NCBI GenBank assembly: GCA_025517485.1 | Contig: JAOPKB010000008.1 | Coordinates: forward strand, 124,001 to 188,000 | From: Natronoglomus mannanivorans | Lineage (GTDB): Archaea; Halobacteriota; Halobacteria; Halobacteriales; Natrialbaceae | DNA: 64,000 nt | Reading direction: 5' to 3' | Shown: one piece after another, positions 9,532 to 18,612 of the stretch | How the letters are laid out: each line of letters starts with the position of its first letter | Numbering within the stretch: position 1 is the first letter of the stretch | The notes under the pieces: generated by a model | The model's input: only the letters and a program-made list of their open reading frames with translations | Told to the model about the DNA's origin: nothing | Database searches by the model: none | Position numbers and translations under genes: made by a program

Positions 9532-9737
9532 CCGCTACTCGAGTGGGCAATCCCGGATCGACGTCTGCGACTCGTCCCCGTTCGGACGGCTTGCTGTACT
9601 GACCCCCCCGGCGTCCTACTGTGGGCCCGCGGTACACCGGAACTGACCGACAGCAGTTCGTCTCACTGGTCGACGTCTCAGTCTCAACGCGACTGGGGTG
9701 GATCGGAAAACGCACGTGAGTCGTGCACACGGGCCGA

Positions 9738-10169
9738 TCACCGGACGATCGTGACCGGAACGGGTGACCGACGCGTCACCGTTTCGGCGACGCTGCCGAG
9801 CAACATCCGTGAGACGCCGGTGCGTCCGCGACTCCCCATGACGACGTGATCGACGTCGTGTTCGGACACGTACTCGACGATGGTTCGCGCCGGCCGACCG
9901 GCTTCGACGGCGGTCGCGAGATCGATCCCCTCGAGGTCGTCGTCTCGAAGGCGTTCACTTGCCCGTTCACAGAGGTCTTCGCCGCGATCTTTCGCCCGCT
10001 CGAACGCCTCGGTGTCGAAGTAGCCGCCGTCTACTCCCGTGTACATACCTGCCGCCGGGTCGACGACGTGGAGAACGGTGATTCGACCACCCGCAAAGAC
10101 CGAAGCCGCGTGATCCAGCGCCTTCCACGCGGGCTCCGAGCCGTCGATTGGGACCAGAACGTGTTTCAT
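9738..10169 (-). CDS. Universal stress protein, single UspA domain
   Basis: 143 residues, one UspA domain. The N-terminal strand MKHVLVPIDGSEPAW and the loop GSRGRTGVSRMLLGSVAE are intact, so ATP binding is likely. The C-terminus SPVPVTIVR is the normal last strand. It is a single-domain dimer-forming type, cytoplasmic. The next gene (10246) starts divergently 76 nt away. Its role is inferred only from the family, in stress or energy limitation. Confidence 0.92.
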   Translation of the reverse strand: MKHVLVPIDGSEPAWKALDHAASVFAGGRITVLHVVDPAAGMYTGVDGGYFDTEAFERAKDRGEDLCERASERLRDDDLEGIDLATAVEAGRPARTIVEYVSEHDVDHVVMGSRGRTGVSRMLLGSVAETVTRRSPVPVTIVR

Positions 10170-10245
10170 ATACTGTCCTCGAGGGGCTCTTCGAACAAAA
10201 GATTCGCTGCCGGTCCCGGGAGTGTGGGAACGAGCGTCGGTATTT

Positions 10246-10896
10246 ATGTCGGATTGTCCCTCTCTACACGGTGTGTTCGACGGATGTCCGGAGTGTGGTG
10301 GGAGCTACGAGGTCGACGCGGCGGCGTCAGCGGTGGTGTGTCCGAACTGCGGTCGTCGGGTGTCGATCAATCGAGAGCCTCTGTTGATCGTCAGCGGCGC
10401 GAGCGGGACCGGGAAATCGACCGTGTTGAGAGAACTCAGCGGAACCCGCGAGGACGTCGTATTTCTCGACTCTGACACGCTGTGGCGAGAGGGGTTCTGG
10501 GACGAACTCGACTGGTACTTTCGAACGTGGCTCCGACTCTGTCGCGACGTCGCCCAGTCGAACCGCCCGCCGGTGCTGTTCGGCGGCGGCTTCGGCGTGC
10601 CTGCGAATCTCGAACCCCACTCGGAACTCGAGTGGTTTTCGTCGGTTCATTACCTCGCACTCGTCTGTGACGACGACGAACAGAAGCGACGACTCCGGGC
10701 GCGATCGTCGGCGGAACATCCCAATCAGTACGATATGAGCGAGGACGACATCACCGAGCAAGTCGAATTCAACCGGTGGTTCAAGAACGAGGCGGACCGG
10801 GACGCGTTTACGATGATCGACACGACGGAGCGGACGGTCGAAACGACCGCCCGACGGGTGAACGAGTGGATTACGACTCACACTGATAGCGATTGA
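10246..10896 (+). CDS. Zinc-ribbon plus P-loop nucleotide kinase-like protein
   Basis: 216 residues from ATG 10246. An upstream in-frame GTG at 10222 is less likely, because the ATG directly precedes the metal-binding domain and follows the AT-rich block GGTATTTATG. Residues about 14-37 hold CPEC then CPNC, a four-cysteine zinc ribbon. Next come the Walker A motif GASGTGKST and a kinase-like body with FLDSDTLWREGFWDELDW and FGGGFGVP. The fold suggests phosphorylation of a small molecule or nucleoside, but the substrate is unknown. The zinc ribbon could instead make it regulatory or RNA-binding. Confidence 0.85.
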   Translation: MSDCPSLHGVFDGCPECGGSYEVDAAASAVVCPNCGRRVSINREPLLIVSGASGTGKSTVLRELSGTREDVVFLDSDTLWREGFWDELDWYFRTWLRLCRDVAQSNRPPVLFGGGFGVPANLEPHSELEWFSSVHYLALVCDDDEQKRRLRARSSAEHPNQYDMSEDDITEQVEFNRWFKNEADRDAFTMIDTTERTVETTARRVNEWITTHTDSD

Positions 10897-11051
10897 AACC
10901 GATGTCGAGACGACCGCCGTCGGCCGGCCGTTCGTCTATACATCGGGTGACTCTACTCTGCGGAACTGAACGCATATCATCGTTGCCACTCGTTCCCACC
11001 GAACGGGAGTGGATGTGTGATCGTATATCAGTCGGTCACCAAGTGCTAGCT

Positions 11052-11414
11052 ATGGCGCTCTCGACAGACCGATCGATTCCGTGCAATCTGAAAGCCGAGG
11101 ACCAGCGCCGTCACTGTAACCCGGACCTGATCGTCGACACGCTCTCCGACGACGGCGCTCGAGACATCTTTTTCTTCGTCGACGAGCCGGCGACGGTCAA
11201 AGAGATCTCCGACGCCTGTGAGATCCCGACGACGACGGCCTACAGAAAGGTCGAGACGCTCGTCGAAGCCGGGTTGATCGAACCTGTTCCTCAGGAACCG
11301 TCGACGGGTGTAACGACGTACGCGAAAGCGATCGAGTGCGTCTCGATCACGTACGACGAACCGATGCAAATTCAGTGTGTCAAACACGGGCTGTCGTTGT
11401 ACTGTGAGCCGTGA
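11052..11414 (+). CDS. Winged-helix transcriptional regulator
   Basis: 120 residues from ATG 11052. The frame extends upstream without a domain, so the internal start, which begins just before the conserved region, is preferred. Residues about 30-85 form an ArsR-like winged helix, with TVKEISDACEIPTTTAYRKV as recognition helices and wing LIEPVPQEPSTGVTTYAK. The C-terminal part (CVSITYDEPMQIQC) is a beta extension that may dimerise or bind ligand. Family members are haloarchaeal regulators of unknown target. It lies 196 nt ahead of an unrelated membrane protein gene. Confidence 0.82.
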   Translation: MALSTDRSIPCNLKAEDQRRHCNPDLIVDTLSDDGARDIFFFVDEPATVKEISDACEIPTTTAYRKVETLVEAGLIEPVPQEPSTGVTTYAKAIECVSITYDEPMQIQCVKHGLSLYCEP

Positions 11415-11610
11415 TCGGCGGCGGATACTCGCGTGCCATCTCGTTCGGCACCGGGTCACTGTCTCCACAGGACGACGAACCGGGATTTCAGTCGGTCTCG
11501 TCGTCTGACGCTCTCGTGCTGTTGTCATGTGTGTCTCAGTTGTTCGCGACCGACGTGTTCGATTGGAGAATTTGCTACGGTGTTAAGAGGAGTTCGCACT
11601 GACTCTCCCC

Positions 11611-13083
11611 ATGGCTTCTGTCTCTCGTCGAACGCTCCGAAACGGGGCGTTCGGTGCTGCGGTCGGGATCGTCCTCGGCTTCGTGCCGGTTCTTCTGTTC
11701 GTCGCACCGCTGGTTGGTGGCGGAGTTGCGGGGTACCTCGAGCGCGATGGCGCGAAACGAGGTGCCATCGCCGGCTCGGTTGCGGGCGGTTTCGTCGCTG
11801 TGATCGGCGTCGTCGCGACCGAGGCGATCGGGTTCGTTCGGTTCGGCGAGGTCCCGATCGCGGGCGCTCCGTTCGAAGTTCTCGCCGTCAGTGGGGTACT
11901 GGCGTTCGCGACGGCCGCTGGCCAGATTCTCGTGGCGGGTATCGGTGGTTGCCTCGTCGGCTTGCTCGCGGCCGAACGTCGACGGGCCGGCGCCGGCAAC
12001 CGACCCCGCCATCCGGTCAGTACCGGGACGACCGGTGGCGTCCGCACACGATCTCCGACCGCGGTCGTCGCCGGCCTCCTCGCCGGTATCGGCACGTTCG
12101 CGGTCGTCGCGTTCGCGGTGACCACTGCGCTCGACCCCTTCGTTTGGCCGTCGTCGCTGGTCGGACTCCCGGCCGGCGCTGTTGGCGGCGTTGCGGTCGC
12201 AGTTCTCGGGTATCTGTACCTCACCCGGGACACTGAGAGCACGGTGAACTGGCGCCACGTCGGTTTCGCCGGCATCGCTGTCGCGCTCGCGTTCGGACTC
12301 GTAGTCGGCGGCCTGTTCGTCATCGGACAGGATCGGATCTCGGAAACCGCGGAGCGTACCTACGAGTACGAGTACGAGGTTACTGTCACGATGGACGAGA
12401 CGCTCGAAGACGTCACCATCTACGCGCCGGTCCCGGTCGAAAACGGGTCGTCGGAACTCGGCGATCACTTCGTCGAGACGGTCCAGTCGAACCGTTACGT
12501 ACTGGTCCCGGAAGGGCACGATCCCGAGCCGGTCGACCCGGTCGACTTCACGTACGAACTGGTCGAGACGGAGCGCGGATCGATGCTGTCGATTTCGGCC
12601 GACCGGATCGAGGTGACGACGGTCCACTACCGTGACGTTCAGAACGATTCGATGGGCTGGTCCGAGTGGATCCCCCCGGAGGAATACGATCCCGACGATC
12701 CGGAGATGGGAACCAGCCACGACGGCGACTTCCGCTTCGCGGTCTCACTTCCCGCAACTGAAGAAATCGAGACTGCCGACCCGTTCGACGGCGAGCCGTT
12801 GCTCTCCCCGCAGTCCGATCGGCGGGAGATCGACTGCCGGTGGACAGTCGGCGATTCACATCGCTGTTTCGAGTACGACAGCGTCGTGTACGCGTCTTAC
12901 GACACCGACGACGAGACCGAAGTAACCGTCCACACGCGGCTCTCCGGCCGAAACGAGTGGTTCACCGGTGGCTGGACCGGAAACGAGTACCGCGACTCTT
13001 CGAGCGGCCAGTTGTTCGGCCCCCAGAACGGATGGCATCGAATCACCGGCGAACTGGCGGTCGGGATCGGGAGGTATCGATAG
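11611..13083 (+). CDS. Membrane protein with external beta-rich domain
   Basis: 490 residues. The N-terminal half has about six hydrophobic helices, with Gly-rich packing (GGGVAGYLERDGAKRGAIAG) that resembles haloarchaeal DUF5518-type proteins. After the last helix (about residues 220-240) comes a hydrophilic domain of about 245 residues rich in Glu, Thr and Tyr (for example EYEYEVTVTMDETLEDVTIY), probably on the outer face. No catalytic motif was recognised. The MOSC gene follows 81 nt later, but a shared function is not evident. Confidence 0.82.
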   Translation: MASVSRRTLRNGAFGAAVGIVLGFVPVLLFVAPLVGGGVAGYLERDGAKRGAIAGSVAGGFVAVIGVVATEAIGFVRFGEVPIAGAPFEVLAVSGVLAFATAAGQILVAGIGGCLVGLLAAERRRAGAGNRPRHPVSTGTTGGVRTRSPTAVVAGLLAGIGTFAVVAFAVTTALDPFVWPSSLVGLPAGAVGGVAVAVLGYLYLTRDTESTVNWRHVGFAGIAVALAFGLVVGGLFVIGQDRISETAERTYEYEYEVTVTMDETLEDVTIYAPVPVENGSSELGDHFVETVQSNRYVLVPEGHDPEPVDPVDFTYELVETERGSMLSISADRIEVTTVHYRDVQNDSMGWSEWIPPEEYDPDDPEMGTSHDGDFRFAVSLPATEEIETADPFDGEPLLSPQSDRREIDCRWTVGDSHRCFEYDSVVYASYDTDDETEVTVHTRLSGRNEWFTGGWTGNEYRDSSSGQLFGPQNGWHRITGELAVGIGRYR

Positions 13084-13163
13084 GCGGTTCGCGACCGAGT
13101 GAACGGCCCAGTGAATACACCGTCGACCGATGTGTTCAAGAGAGCGTGCGGACGAGAGGCCGT

Positions 13164-13622
13164 ATGCGCGGCGTCGTCCACGAGATCCACATCGCACCCG
13201 AACAGGGTGGGGCCGTCGAGAGGGTCGATCGAGTTGACGCGGTGGCCGAACGCGGCTTGCGCGGCGATCGGTACTTCCGCGAGGATGGGACGTTTTCCGA
13301 CCGGGACGGCTGCGATCTCACACTCATCGAACGGGAGGCGGTGACCGCGATCGAACGCGAGTACGACATTTCGCTCGAGTCGGGTTCCCACCGACGAAAC
13401 GTCACGACCGAGGGCGTCGCGTTGAACCACCTCGTCGGGGAGCGGTTCCGGATCGGTGACGCCGTCTGCGTCGGTGAAGAGCTCTGTGAGCCGTGTTCGT
13501 ATCTCGAACGGCTGCTATCCAAGCGGGGGCTCACGGAGGCACTGACTCACCGGGGCGGGCTGCGGGCTCGGATCGTTCGCGATGGGACGATCGAGGCGGG
13601 TGACCCCCTCGAACTCGAGTAG
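13164..13622 (+). CDS. MOSC domain protein
   Basis: 152 residues from ATG 13164, which coincides with the first MOSC strand (MRGVVHEIHIAPEQGG). Conserved pieces are ERGLRGDRYF, DLTLIEREAV, RRNVTTEGVALNHLVG and the cysteine motif GEELCEPCSYLE. The cysteine at this site is the expected sulfur or molybdenum-cofactor contact in MOSC proteins, which carry sulfur to Mo/W enzymes or detoxify N-hydroxyl compounds. It is a stand-alone MOSC domain, so it could work in cofactor sulfuration. No Mo-enzyme gene is next to it. Confidence 0.88.
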   Translation: MRGVVHEIHIAPEQGGAVERVDRVDAVAERGLRGDRYFREDGTFSDRDGCDLTLIEREAVTAIEREYDISLESGSHRRNVTTEGVALNHLVGERFRIGDAVCVGEELCEPCSYLERLLSKRGLTEALTHRGGLRARIVRDGTIEAGDPLELE

Positions 13623-14309
13623 TCGGTCCTCGTAGCCGACGCCAGAATAGTGTCTGTGGGCGAACGGCCAGGCAGTCGAAGTCCGATCGGGAGACGAGCA
13701 CGCTCGTCTGGCCGTCGTCCTCGGTTCGTCGATCGCGCTGTCAACCGTTACGGATCTCTCGTGCTCGTTCCACGAGTCCTTCGGTGTTATTGCGATTACT
13801 GTCGGTATGAACGGTATATAGAACATTTGAGGGTACTCCTCTCTCGAGGATACGGTCGACCGTTTGTCTCCGGGTTCTGGAAACTGATCGCTGATACAGA
13901 TCAGTGACACTCGGCGGCTCGTCTGTACCGGCGTCTGGGGGACTGGGCCTCTCTTCAACCCCTCTGACCTCGAACCTCTTTCAGTTGATCGAATCGATTG
14001 CCTGTTCGTCGAACGATCGTCCGTCTACTCGGTTCCATTCCGGTGTGGCGGTCCGAAACACACGATATACCGGTCTTCGACGATAGCGATGATGGGATCC
14101 CATCCCACGAACCCGAGACCATCGATGGCGCTTCGATATCGCGTTCGACATCGAAGTAGTCGAACCTATGTGTTTATACTATTTCTGTTAAATACCGGCA
14201 CATCTATCCAAACGGATGGGTCAAATTGGGGGACAATATTTACTGGGCGGTCGAACGAACGATCGGTGTAACGTGTGATTTGTGGGCGATAATCGAAGAT
14301 ATCGTGGCT

Positions 14310-14354
14310 ACAATCGGTGACATTGGAACAATAGGTACAATAGGTACAATAGGT
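14310..14354 (+). repeat. Degenerate 5 x 9-bp tandem array
   Basis: Five 9-mers: ACAATCGGT, GACATTGGA, then ACAATAGGT three times. A similar 5 x 9-bp array in opposite orientation is at 24326-24370. The period of nine would read Thr-Ile-Gly, but no gene contains it. Confidence 0.65.
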
Positions 14355-14502
14355 AATCTCCCTTCTCGATCGGTACAGCTCGTCGCCAGCGTCGACTCGG
14401 GCAGTGGTTGATGGAACTGGCTCATCGACCACCTCGCCTCCGGAAAAGTACCGGAACGGGCGTCTAACAGACATTGGGTGAGAAAACCACGGCAACAGTA
14501 AA

Positions 14503-14536
14503 GATTATACGTTTGTTCTGTCGTATGAATATACGA
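14503..14536 (+). promoter_or_regulatory. uspA promoter with perfect palindrome at expected transcript start
   Basis: A TATA-like block (GATTATACG) is followed by TCGTAT-GAAT-ATACGA at 14521-14536, a perfect 6-bp inverted repeat with 4-nt spacer. It ends 8 nt before the ATG of the uspA gene at 14544. Its position over the presumed transcription start suits a repressor site. Confidence 0.45.
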
Positions 14537-14543
14537 AACACAA

Positions 14544-14996
14544 ATGATGGGAAATACGATTATTATACCAACAGACGGGAGCGAATACGCCGAAAATGCT
14601 GCCGAAGTTGGATTCGAAATCGCCGAAAAGATGGGCGCAACTGTTCATATTCTCGCCGTCGGCGATACGAAACTAACTCACCTCTCGTCGGTCGGTGGCC
14701 CACCGCCGAAAACGAAAGAGGACCTCGTCGACGTGGCGACCGAGTGGGCCACCGACCTCGCGGACGCGGCCGAGGCGGACGGCCTCGAGGCGGAAGTCGT
14801 CGTTCGAAGCGGCACGCCCGCGAAGGAAATCGCCGACTACGCGGCGGAGATCGACGCTGATATGATCGTCATGGGAACCGCCGGTCGCAGCGGATTCGAG
14901 CGGATGGTCGTCGGAAGCGTCACTAACAAAGTCGTTCAGACGGCCCCCGTTCCCGTTCTGACGGTCCGACCCGACGGGACGGTCGACGCCGCCTGA
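14544..14996 (+). CDS. Universal stress protein, single UspA domain
   Basis: 150 residues (149 if the second ATG at 14547 is used). One UspA domain: NTIIIPTDGSEYAENA at the start, loop GTAGRSGFERMVVGSVTNKV, last strand VPVLTVRP. The nucleotide-binding pattern is intact. The 5' part uses more AT-rich codons (ATTATACC) than its neighbours. A promoter palindrome directly precedes it. It lies in front of the phosphate uptake operon, but on its own promoter. Confidence 0.92.
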   Translation: MMGNTIIIPTDGSEYAENAAEVGFEIAEKMGATVHILAVGDTKLTHLSSVGGPPPKTKEDLVDVATEWATDLADAAEADGLEAEVVVRSGTPAKEIADYAAEIDADMIVMGTAGRSGFERMVVGSVTNKVVQTAPVPVLTVRPDGTVDAA

Positions 14997-15116
14997 GCCT
15001 CGAGCTCGAGTGCGTTTTCTCGAGGTTCGTGTAAACGCTGGGTTCGACGCGGCGCGATCCGCCTCGCTGTCGAACGAACTCCTGTACGGCCAACAGGAAC
15101 GCCGATACGGGGTCTC

Positions 15117-15350
15117 TCACCGCATATCGTCGAGTCGGACGAACGACTCGATATCCGCCGACAGCCACGTGGTCCGCTTCGATTCGTCCGAACAGTTCGT
15201 CGGCGAGATGGTACAGCGATCGGGCTGGTTCTCGTACCGGACGACCACGGCCTCGAGTGCCGGTGTCGCCGGCCGTTCGGGTTCCCAGTCGGTCGTCGAA
15301 ATGTGGTCGCGGGCCGTGTCATCGTCGGGACTGCTGGCGGATCCGTACAT
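15117..15350 (-). CDS. DUF7511-like small protein
   Basis: 77 residues from the internal ATG 15350. A longer frame exists upstream, but the conserved part lies wholly downstream of this start. The C-terminal block YENQPDRCTISPTNCSDES followed by TTWLSADIESFVRLDDMR is the signature I associate with the haloarchaeal family DUF7511. The function is unknown. It runs opposite to the pst operon and may be independent of it. Confidence 0.7.
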   Translation of the reverse strand: MYGSASSPDDDTARDHISTTDWEPERPATPALEAVVVRYENQPDRCTISPTNCSDESKRTTWLSADIESFVRLDDMR

Positions 15351-15543
15351 GATGAGTTCAGTGCTGTGTAACACCGTATCAGCATTCACACGAGTCGCAT
15401 ACAAAGCCGCTGCTAGTTGTGATATTGAGTGATCTATACGGATTCCGTTCGATCCGTACTCCACCGTCTTCGGCCGGTAGAACCTTCCGATAATGCGGTC
15501 GCGTACGCGATTCTGGCGCAGTGTCTCTGACTGGTATATAGAT

Positions 15544-15604
15544 CGCTATAGCGCTCTCCTGAGATCCATACCGGACGTGATTAGTCCGTATATCTATTAT
15601 AAGC
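15544..15604 (+). promoter_or_regulatory. pst operon promoter with inverted repeats
   Basis: CGCTATAGCG (15544-15553) is a perfect palindrome. CGGAC (15572-15576) and GTCCG (15584-15588) are inverted arms with a 7-nt spacer. They lie directly in front of the TATA-like block TATTATAAG (about 15595-15603), which is about 35-40 nt before the pstS ATG. The position suits a phosphate-dependent activator or repressor. The identity of the regulator is not shown. Confidence 0.5.
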
Positions 15605-15636
15605 GTACTTAATAGATCCGTGCCGCCATTCAGGTG

Positions 15637-16710
15637 ATGGCACACACCCCATCGAACGGCAGTACGTCCACGTTCGTATCGCGGCGGAGATTCGTTCAGA
15701 CCACCGGTGTCGCAGGTGCATTGGCCTTTGCAGGCTGTCTCGGCGGCGATGACGATGACGGAAACGGTGGGAATGGGAGCAGTGGAAACGGGGACGATAA
15801 CGGTGGCATCTCCGGAACGATCATCGCGACCGGATCGAATACGGTTGCCCCGATCACGGATCGAGCCGGTGAAACCTTCATGGACGAGTACCCGGACGCT
15901 TCCGTCGACGTTGATCCCCAGGGGACCGGCGCCGGATTCTCCGAGTTCACTCAGGGGAACTCCGATGTCCAGAGTGCGAGTCGGATGATCTCCGAGGACG
16001 AAATCGATCAGGCCGAAGCGAACGATGTCGACTACAGCTATTACGAGGTCGGTACGGATGGACTCGCCGTCGTCAAGCACGCTGACAACGACTGGCTCGA
16101 GGAGATCACTCTCGACGAACTCAAGACCGTCTGGGAGTACGAATCCGACGTTCAGCTGTGGAGTGACATTCGAGACGAGTATCCCGACGAGGAGATCCAC
16201 CTTCACGCTCGAGACTCCGCTTCGGGGACGTTCGATTACTTTACAGCGAACATCATCGGTGAAGTGGGACTCATTCGTGACGATTACTCGGCAACGAGTC
16301 AGACCAACGAGATCATGGATGCCGTCGCCAACAACGAGTACGCCTTCGGCTGGGGTGGTCTCGGGTACCTTCGTGCGATTGAAGACGATCAGCCGATTGA
16401 GGCCGTTCCTGTCGAGAGCGACGTCGACGGCGAGTTCTACTACCCGACCGGTGACAATATCGAAGACGGTCTCTACTCGCCGCTGGCACGACCGCTGTAT
16501 ATCTTCCTCAGTCACTACTCGCTCGAGGACCGTCCCAACCTGATCGGTTCGTTCGCGAGGTTCTACTTCAACGGCCAGCGTGACTTCGCGCCACAGGAAG
16601 GATTTTACGCGTCACCGCCGGACGTCCCACAGGAGAATCACGAAGAACTCACTGAGGTACTCGAAGACCTCGGTGTCGAAGACCGAGTCGAGATTCAGCC
16701 GGACGTCTAA
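15637..16710 (+). CDS. pstS: Phosphate-binding lipoprotein PstS
   Basis: 357 residues from ATG 15637 (a GTG directly before it is less likely). A Tat signal (SRRRFVQTTGVAGALAFAGC) ends in a lipobox with Cys34, followed by a Gly/Asp/Asn linker, so it is lipid-anchored outside. The PstS core begins GTIIATGSNTVAPITDRA and keeps DVDPQGTGAGFSEF and HARDSASGTFDYF, which line the phosphate site. It is first in the operon, followed 14 nt later by pstC. It captures phosphate for the ABC transporter. Confidence 0.95.
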   Translation: MAHTPSNGSTSTFVSRRRFVQTTGVAGALAFAGCLGGDDDDGNGGNGSSGNGDDNGGISGTIIATGSNTVAPITDRAGETFMDEYPDASVDVDPQGTGAGFSEFTQGNSDVQSASRMISEDEIDQAEANDVDYSYYEVGTDGLAVVKHADNDWLEEITLDELKTVWEYESDVQLWSDIRDEYPDEEIHLHARDSASGTFDYFTANIIGEVGLIRDDYSATSQTNEIMDAVANNEYAFGWGGLGYLRAIEDDQPIEAVPVESDVDGEFYYPTGDNIEDGLYSPLARPLYIFLSHYSLEDRPNLIGSFARFYFNGQRDFAPQEGFYASPPDVPQENHEELTEVLEDLGVEDRVEIQPDV

Positions 16711-16724
16711 CTGGTGACCCGGAC

Positions 16725-17714
16725 ATGAGTACCGACTCACCCAACGACTCGGCAATCACAGGAGACGTCGCTCGAGCGGATCGTATCCGCAATCGACACG
16801 CTAGACGACTCCTGTTTACCTGTGCGAGTGTCACTGTCATTACGACGGTCGCCATTTTTGCAGTGTTGATCGACAACGCGTTCAGTTACTTCTACGGCGT
16901 TACGTTGCACGACGCCATTCTGGGAGTCACTTTCGAACAGCAGGTATCGTTTAGCGAGTTCCTCACGGGGACACGCTGGGCACCCGATCACGCCCGACCC
17001 GCTCACGGAGTCCTCCCGATCGTCTACGGCACGCTCGCGATCACCGTCGGTGCTGCGTTCGTCTCGATCCCAATAGGGACGGCGACGGCAATCTACCTTT
17101 CGGAGTACGCCAGTCCGGCCGTCCGATCGAAGCTCAAACCGACTCTCGAGGTGCTCGCAGGAATTCCGACGATCGTTTACGGTTTCTTCGCGATTTCGTT
17201 CATCACACCGTTGTTTATCAGTCCGCTGGGGAACCTTTTCGGACACCACGTGGGTCGGTACAATATGCTCGCAGGCTGTATCGTCGTCGGAATCATGACG
17301 ATCCCGATGGTGTCCTCGATCAGTGAAGACGCGATGAGCTCCGTTCCCGACGAGCTCCGAAACGGGGCGTATGCCCTCGGTGCAACGAAGTTCGACGTCT
17401 CGACGAAGGTCGTGCTCCCTGCGTCGATCTCTGGAGTCTTCGCCTCGTATATCCTCGCTGTGTCACGGGCGATCGGTGAGACGATGGCTGTCACGCTGGC
17501 TGCGGGCTTTCAGGCCCAGATCACCGGAAATCCGTTCGACGAGATCATGACGATGACCGCGTACATGGTGTCGATGGCGCGCGGTGAGTCCGCCGTCGGC
17601 ACCGTCGAGTATCAGAGCCTGTTCGCCGTCGGACTGGTTCTGTTCGTGATGACGCTGACGATGAATCTGCTCAACGACTGGATCAAACGCCGATATCGGG
17701 AGGAGTACCAATGA
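16725..17714 (+). CDS. pstC: Phosphate ABC transporter permease PstC
   Basis: 329 residues with six predicted membrane helices. The permease signature is AVSRAIGETMAVTLAAGFQ, and the EAA-type loop region lies around DELRNGAYALGATKFD. A long N-terminal segment includes LHDAILGVTFEQQ, usual for PstC. It forms the channel with PstA. It lies 14 nt after pstS and overlaps pstA by 4 nt (ATGA), so they are co-translated. Confidence 0.95.
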   Translation: MSTDSPNDSAITGDVARADRIRNRHARRLLFTCASVTVITTVAIFAVLIDNAFSYFYGVTLHDAILGVTFEQQVSFSEFLTGTRWAPDHARPAHGVLPIVYGTLAITVGAAFVSIPIGTATAIYLSEYASPAVRSKLKPTLEVLAGIPTIVYGFFAISFITPLFISPLGNLFGHHVGRYNMLAGCIVVGIMTIPMVSSISEDAMSSVPDELRNGAYALGATKFDVSTKVVLPASISGVFASYILAVSRAIGETMAVTLAAGFQAQITGNPFDEIMTMTAYMVSMARGESAVGTVEYQSLFAVGLVLFVMTLTMNLLNDWIKRRYREEYQ

Positions 17715-18610
17715 GTACGAAAATAGACGACGAGCTATTCGGAAGCGCTGACCTCCAGTGGGAGAAACTGAAGAACAAACTCTTCCTCGGGATCTGTTTC
17801 ACTGCGTCGCTGTTCGGTGTCGTCGTGCTGGTCTTTCTGCTCGCCGACGTCGCCTACGAGGCGGGGATCGGCATCGTCGAGTTTGACATCAACATCGGCC
17901 AATTTCTTACCGAAGGCGGACGACGAGATCCGGAAGATGCCGGCTTCTACGCCGCGATCGTAGCATCCGTCTGGTTGATGGCCCTGACAGCTGTAATGGC
18001 GTTCGTCGTCGGCGTCGGGTCGGCGATTTATCTCGAGGAGTACGCTCCCGACACGCGAATCACACGGTTGATCGAAGCGAATCTCGCGAACCTCGCCGGG
18101 GTTCCGTCAGTCGTCTACGGACTCCTCGTACTGGCGGCGGTCGTCAACGGCTTCGGAACCGGATCGATCCTGCTCGCAGGGGCGATTGCACTCGCACTCT
18201 TGATCGTCCCGATCATCATCGTCTCAACGCAGGAAGCGCTCAGAGCGGTTCCGGATGGACTGCGAAACGGGTCGTACGCGACTGGTGCGACCCAGTGGCA
18301 AACGATTCGGCAGGTGGTTCTTCCGGCCGCGATTCCGGGGATCCTCACCGGGACGATCCTCGCCCTCGCTCGCGCGATTGGAGAGACGGCACCGCTCATC
18401 ATGGTCGGTATTCTGTTCACTGCACGACGACCGCCTGGACCGCTCGATTCGTTCAGCGCGATGCCGTCCCAGATTTACGTCTGGGCGGCCCAACCACAAC
18501 CCCACTTTCACCATCTCGCCGCATTGGGGATCGTAGTCCTGCTGGCGTTCATGCTGACGATGAACGCCGTCGCCGTCTTCCTCCGTAACAGGTACGAGAG
18601 GGAACTGTAA
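17711..18610 (+). CDS. pstA: Phosphate ABC transporter permease PstA
   Basis: 299 residues, six membrane helices. Signature pieces are [35 protein letters not shown] and [16 protein letters not shown]. It starts inside the pstC stop (ATGA overlap) and ends 2 nt before pstB. It pairs with PstC as the membrane channel for phosphate. Confidence 0.95.
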   Translation: MSTKIDDELFGSADLQWEKLKNKLFLGICFTASLFGVVVLVFLLADVAYEAGIGIVEFDINIGQFLTEGGRRDPEDAGFYAAIVASVWLMALTAVMAFVVGVGSAIYLEEYAPDTRITRLIEANLANLAGVPSVVYGLLVLAAVVNGFGTGSILLAGAIALALLIVPIIIVSTQEALRAVPDGLRNGSYATGATQWQTIRQVVLPAAIPGILTGTILALARAIGETAPLIMVGILFTARRPPGPLDSFSAMPSQIYVWAAQPQPHFHHLAALGIVVLLAFMLTMNAVAVFLRNRYEREL

Positions 18611-18612
18611 CA

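Larger units (their letters stand above)
13623..14543. other. Long gene-free stretch with 9-bp tandem array and uspA promoter
   Basis: About 920 bases without a supportable gene. The reading frames present are Arg/Ser-rich and show no family pattern. The stretch is less GC-rich than its neighbours. It holds the 9-bp tandem array at 14310-14354 and the uspA promoter with its palindrome at 14503-14536. It may be decayed sequence or house a small RNA; neither is shown. Confidence 0.5.

Noticed and set aside
13515..13958. Leftward frame behind the MOSC gene
   Set aside because: Overlaps the MOSC C-terminus in antisense and has no motif.
14310..14354. Possible CRISPR-like array
   Set aside because: The unit is 9 bp without spacers; no cas genes in the window.
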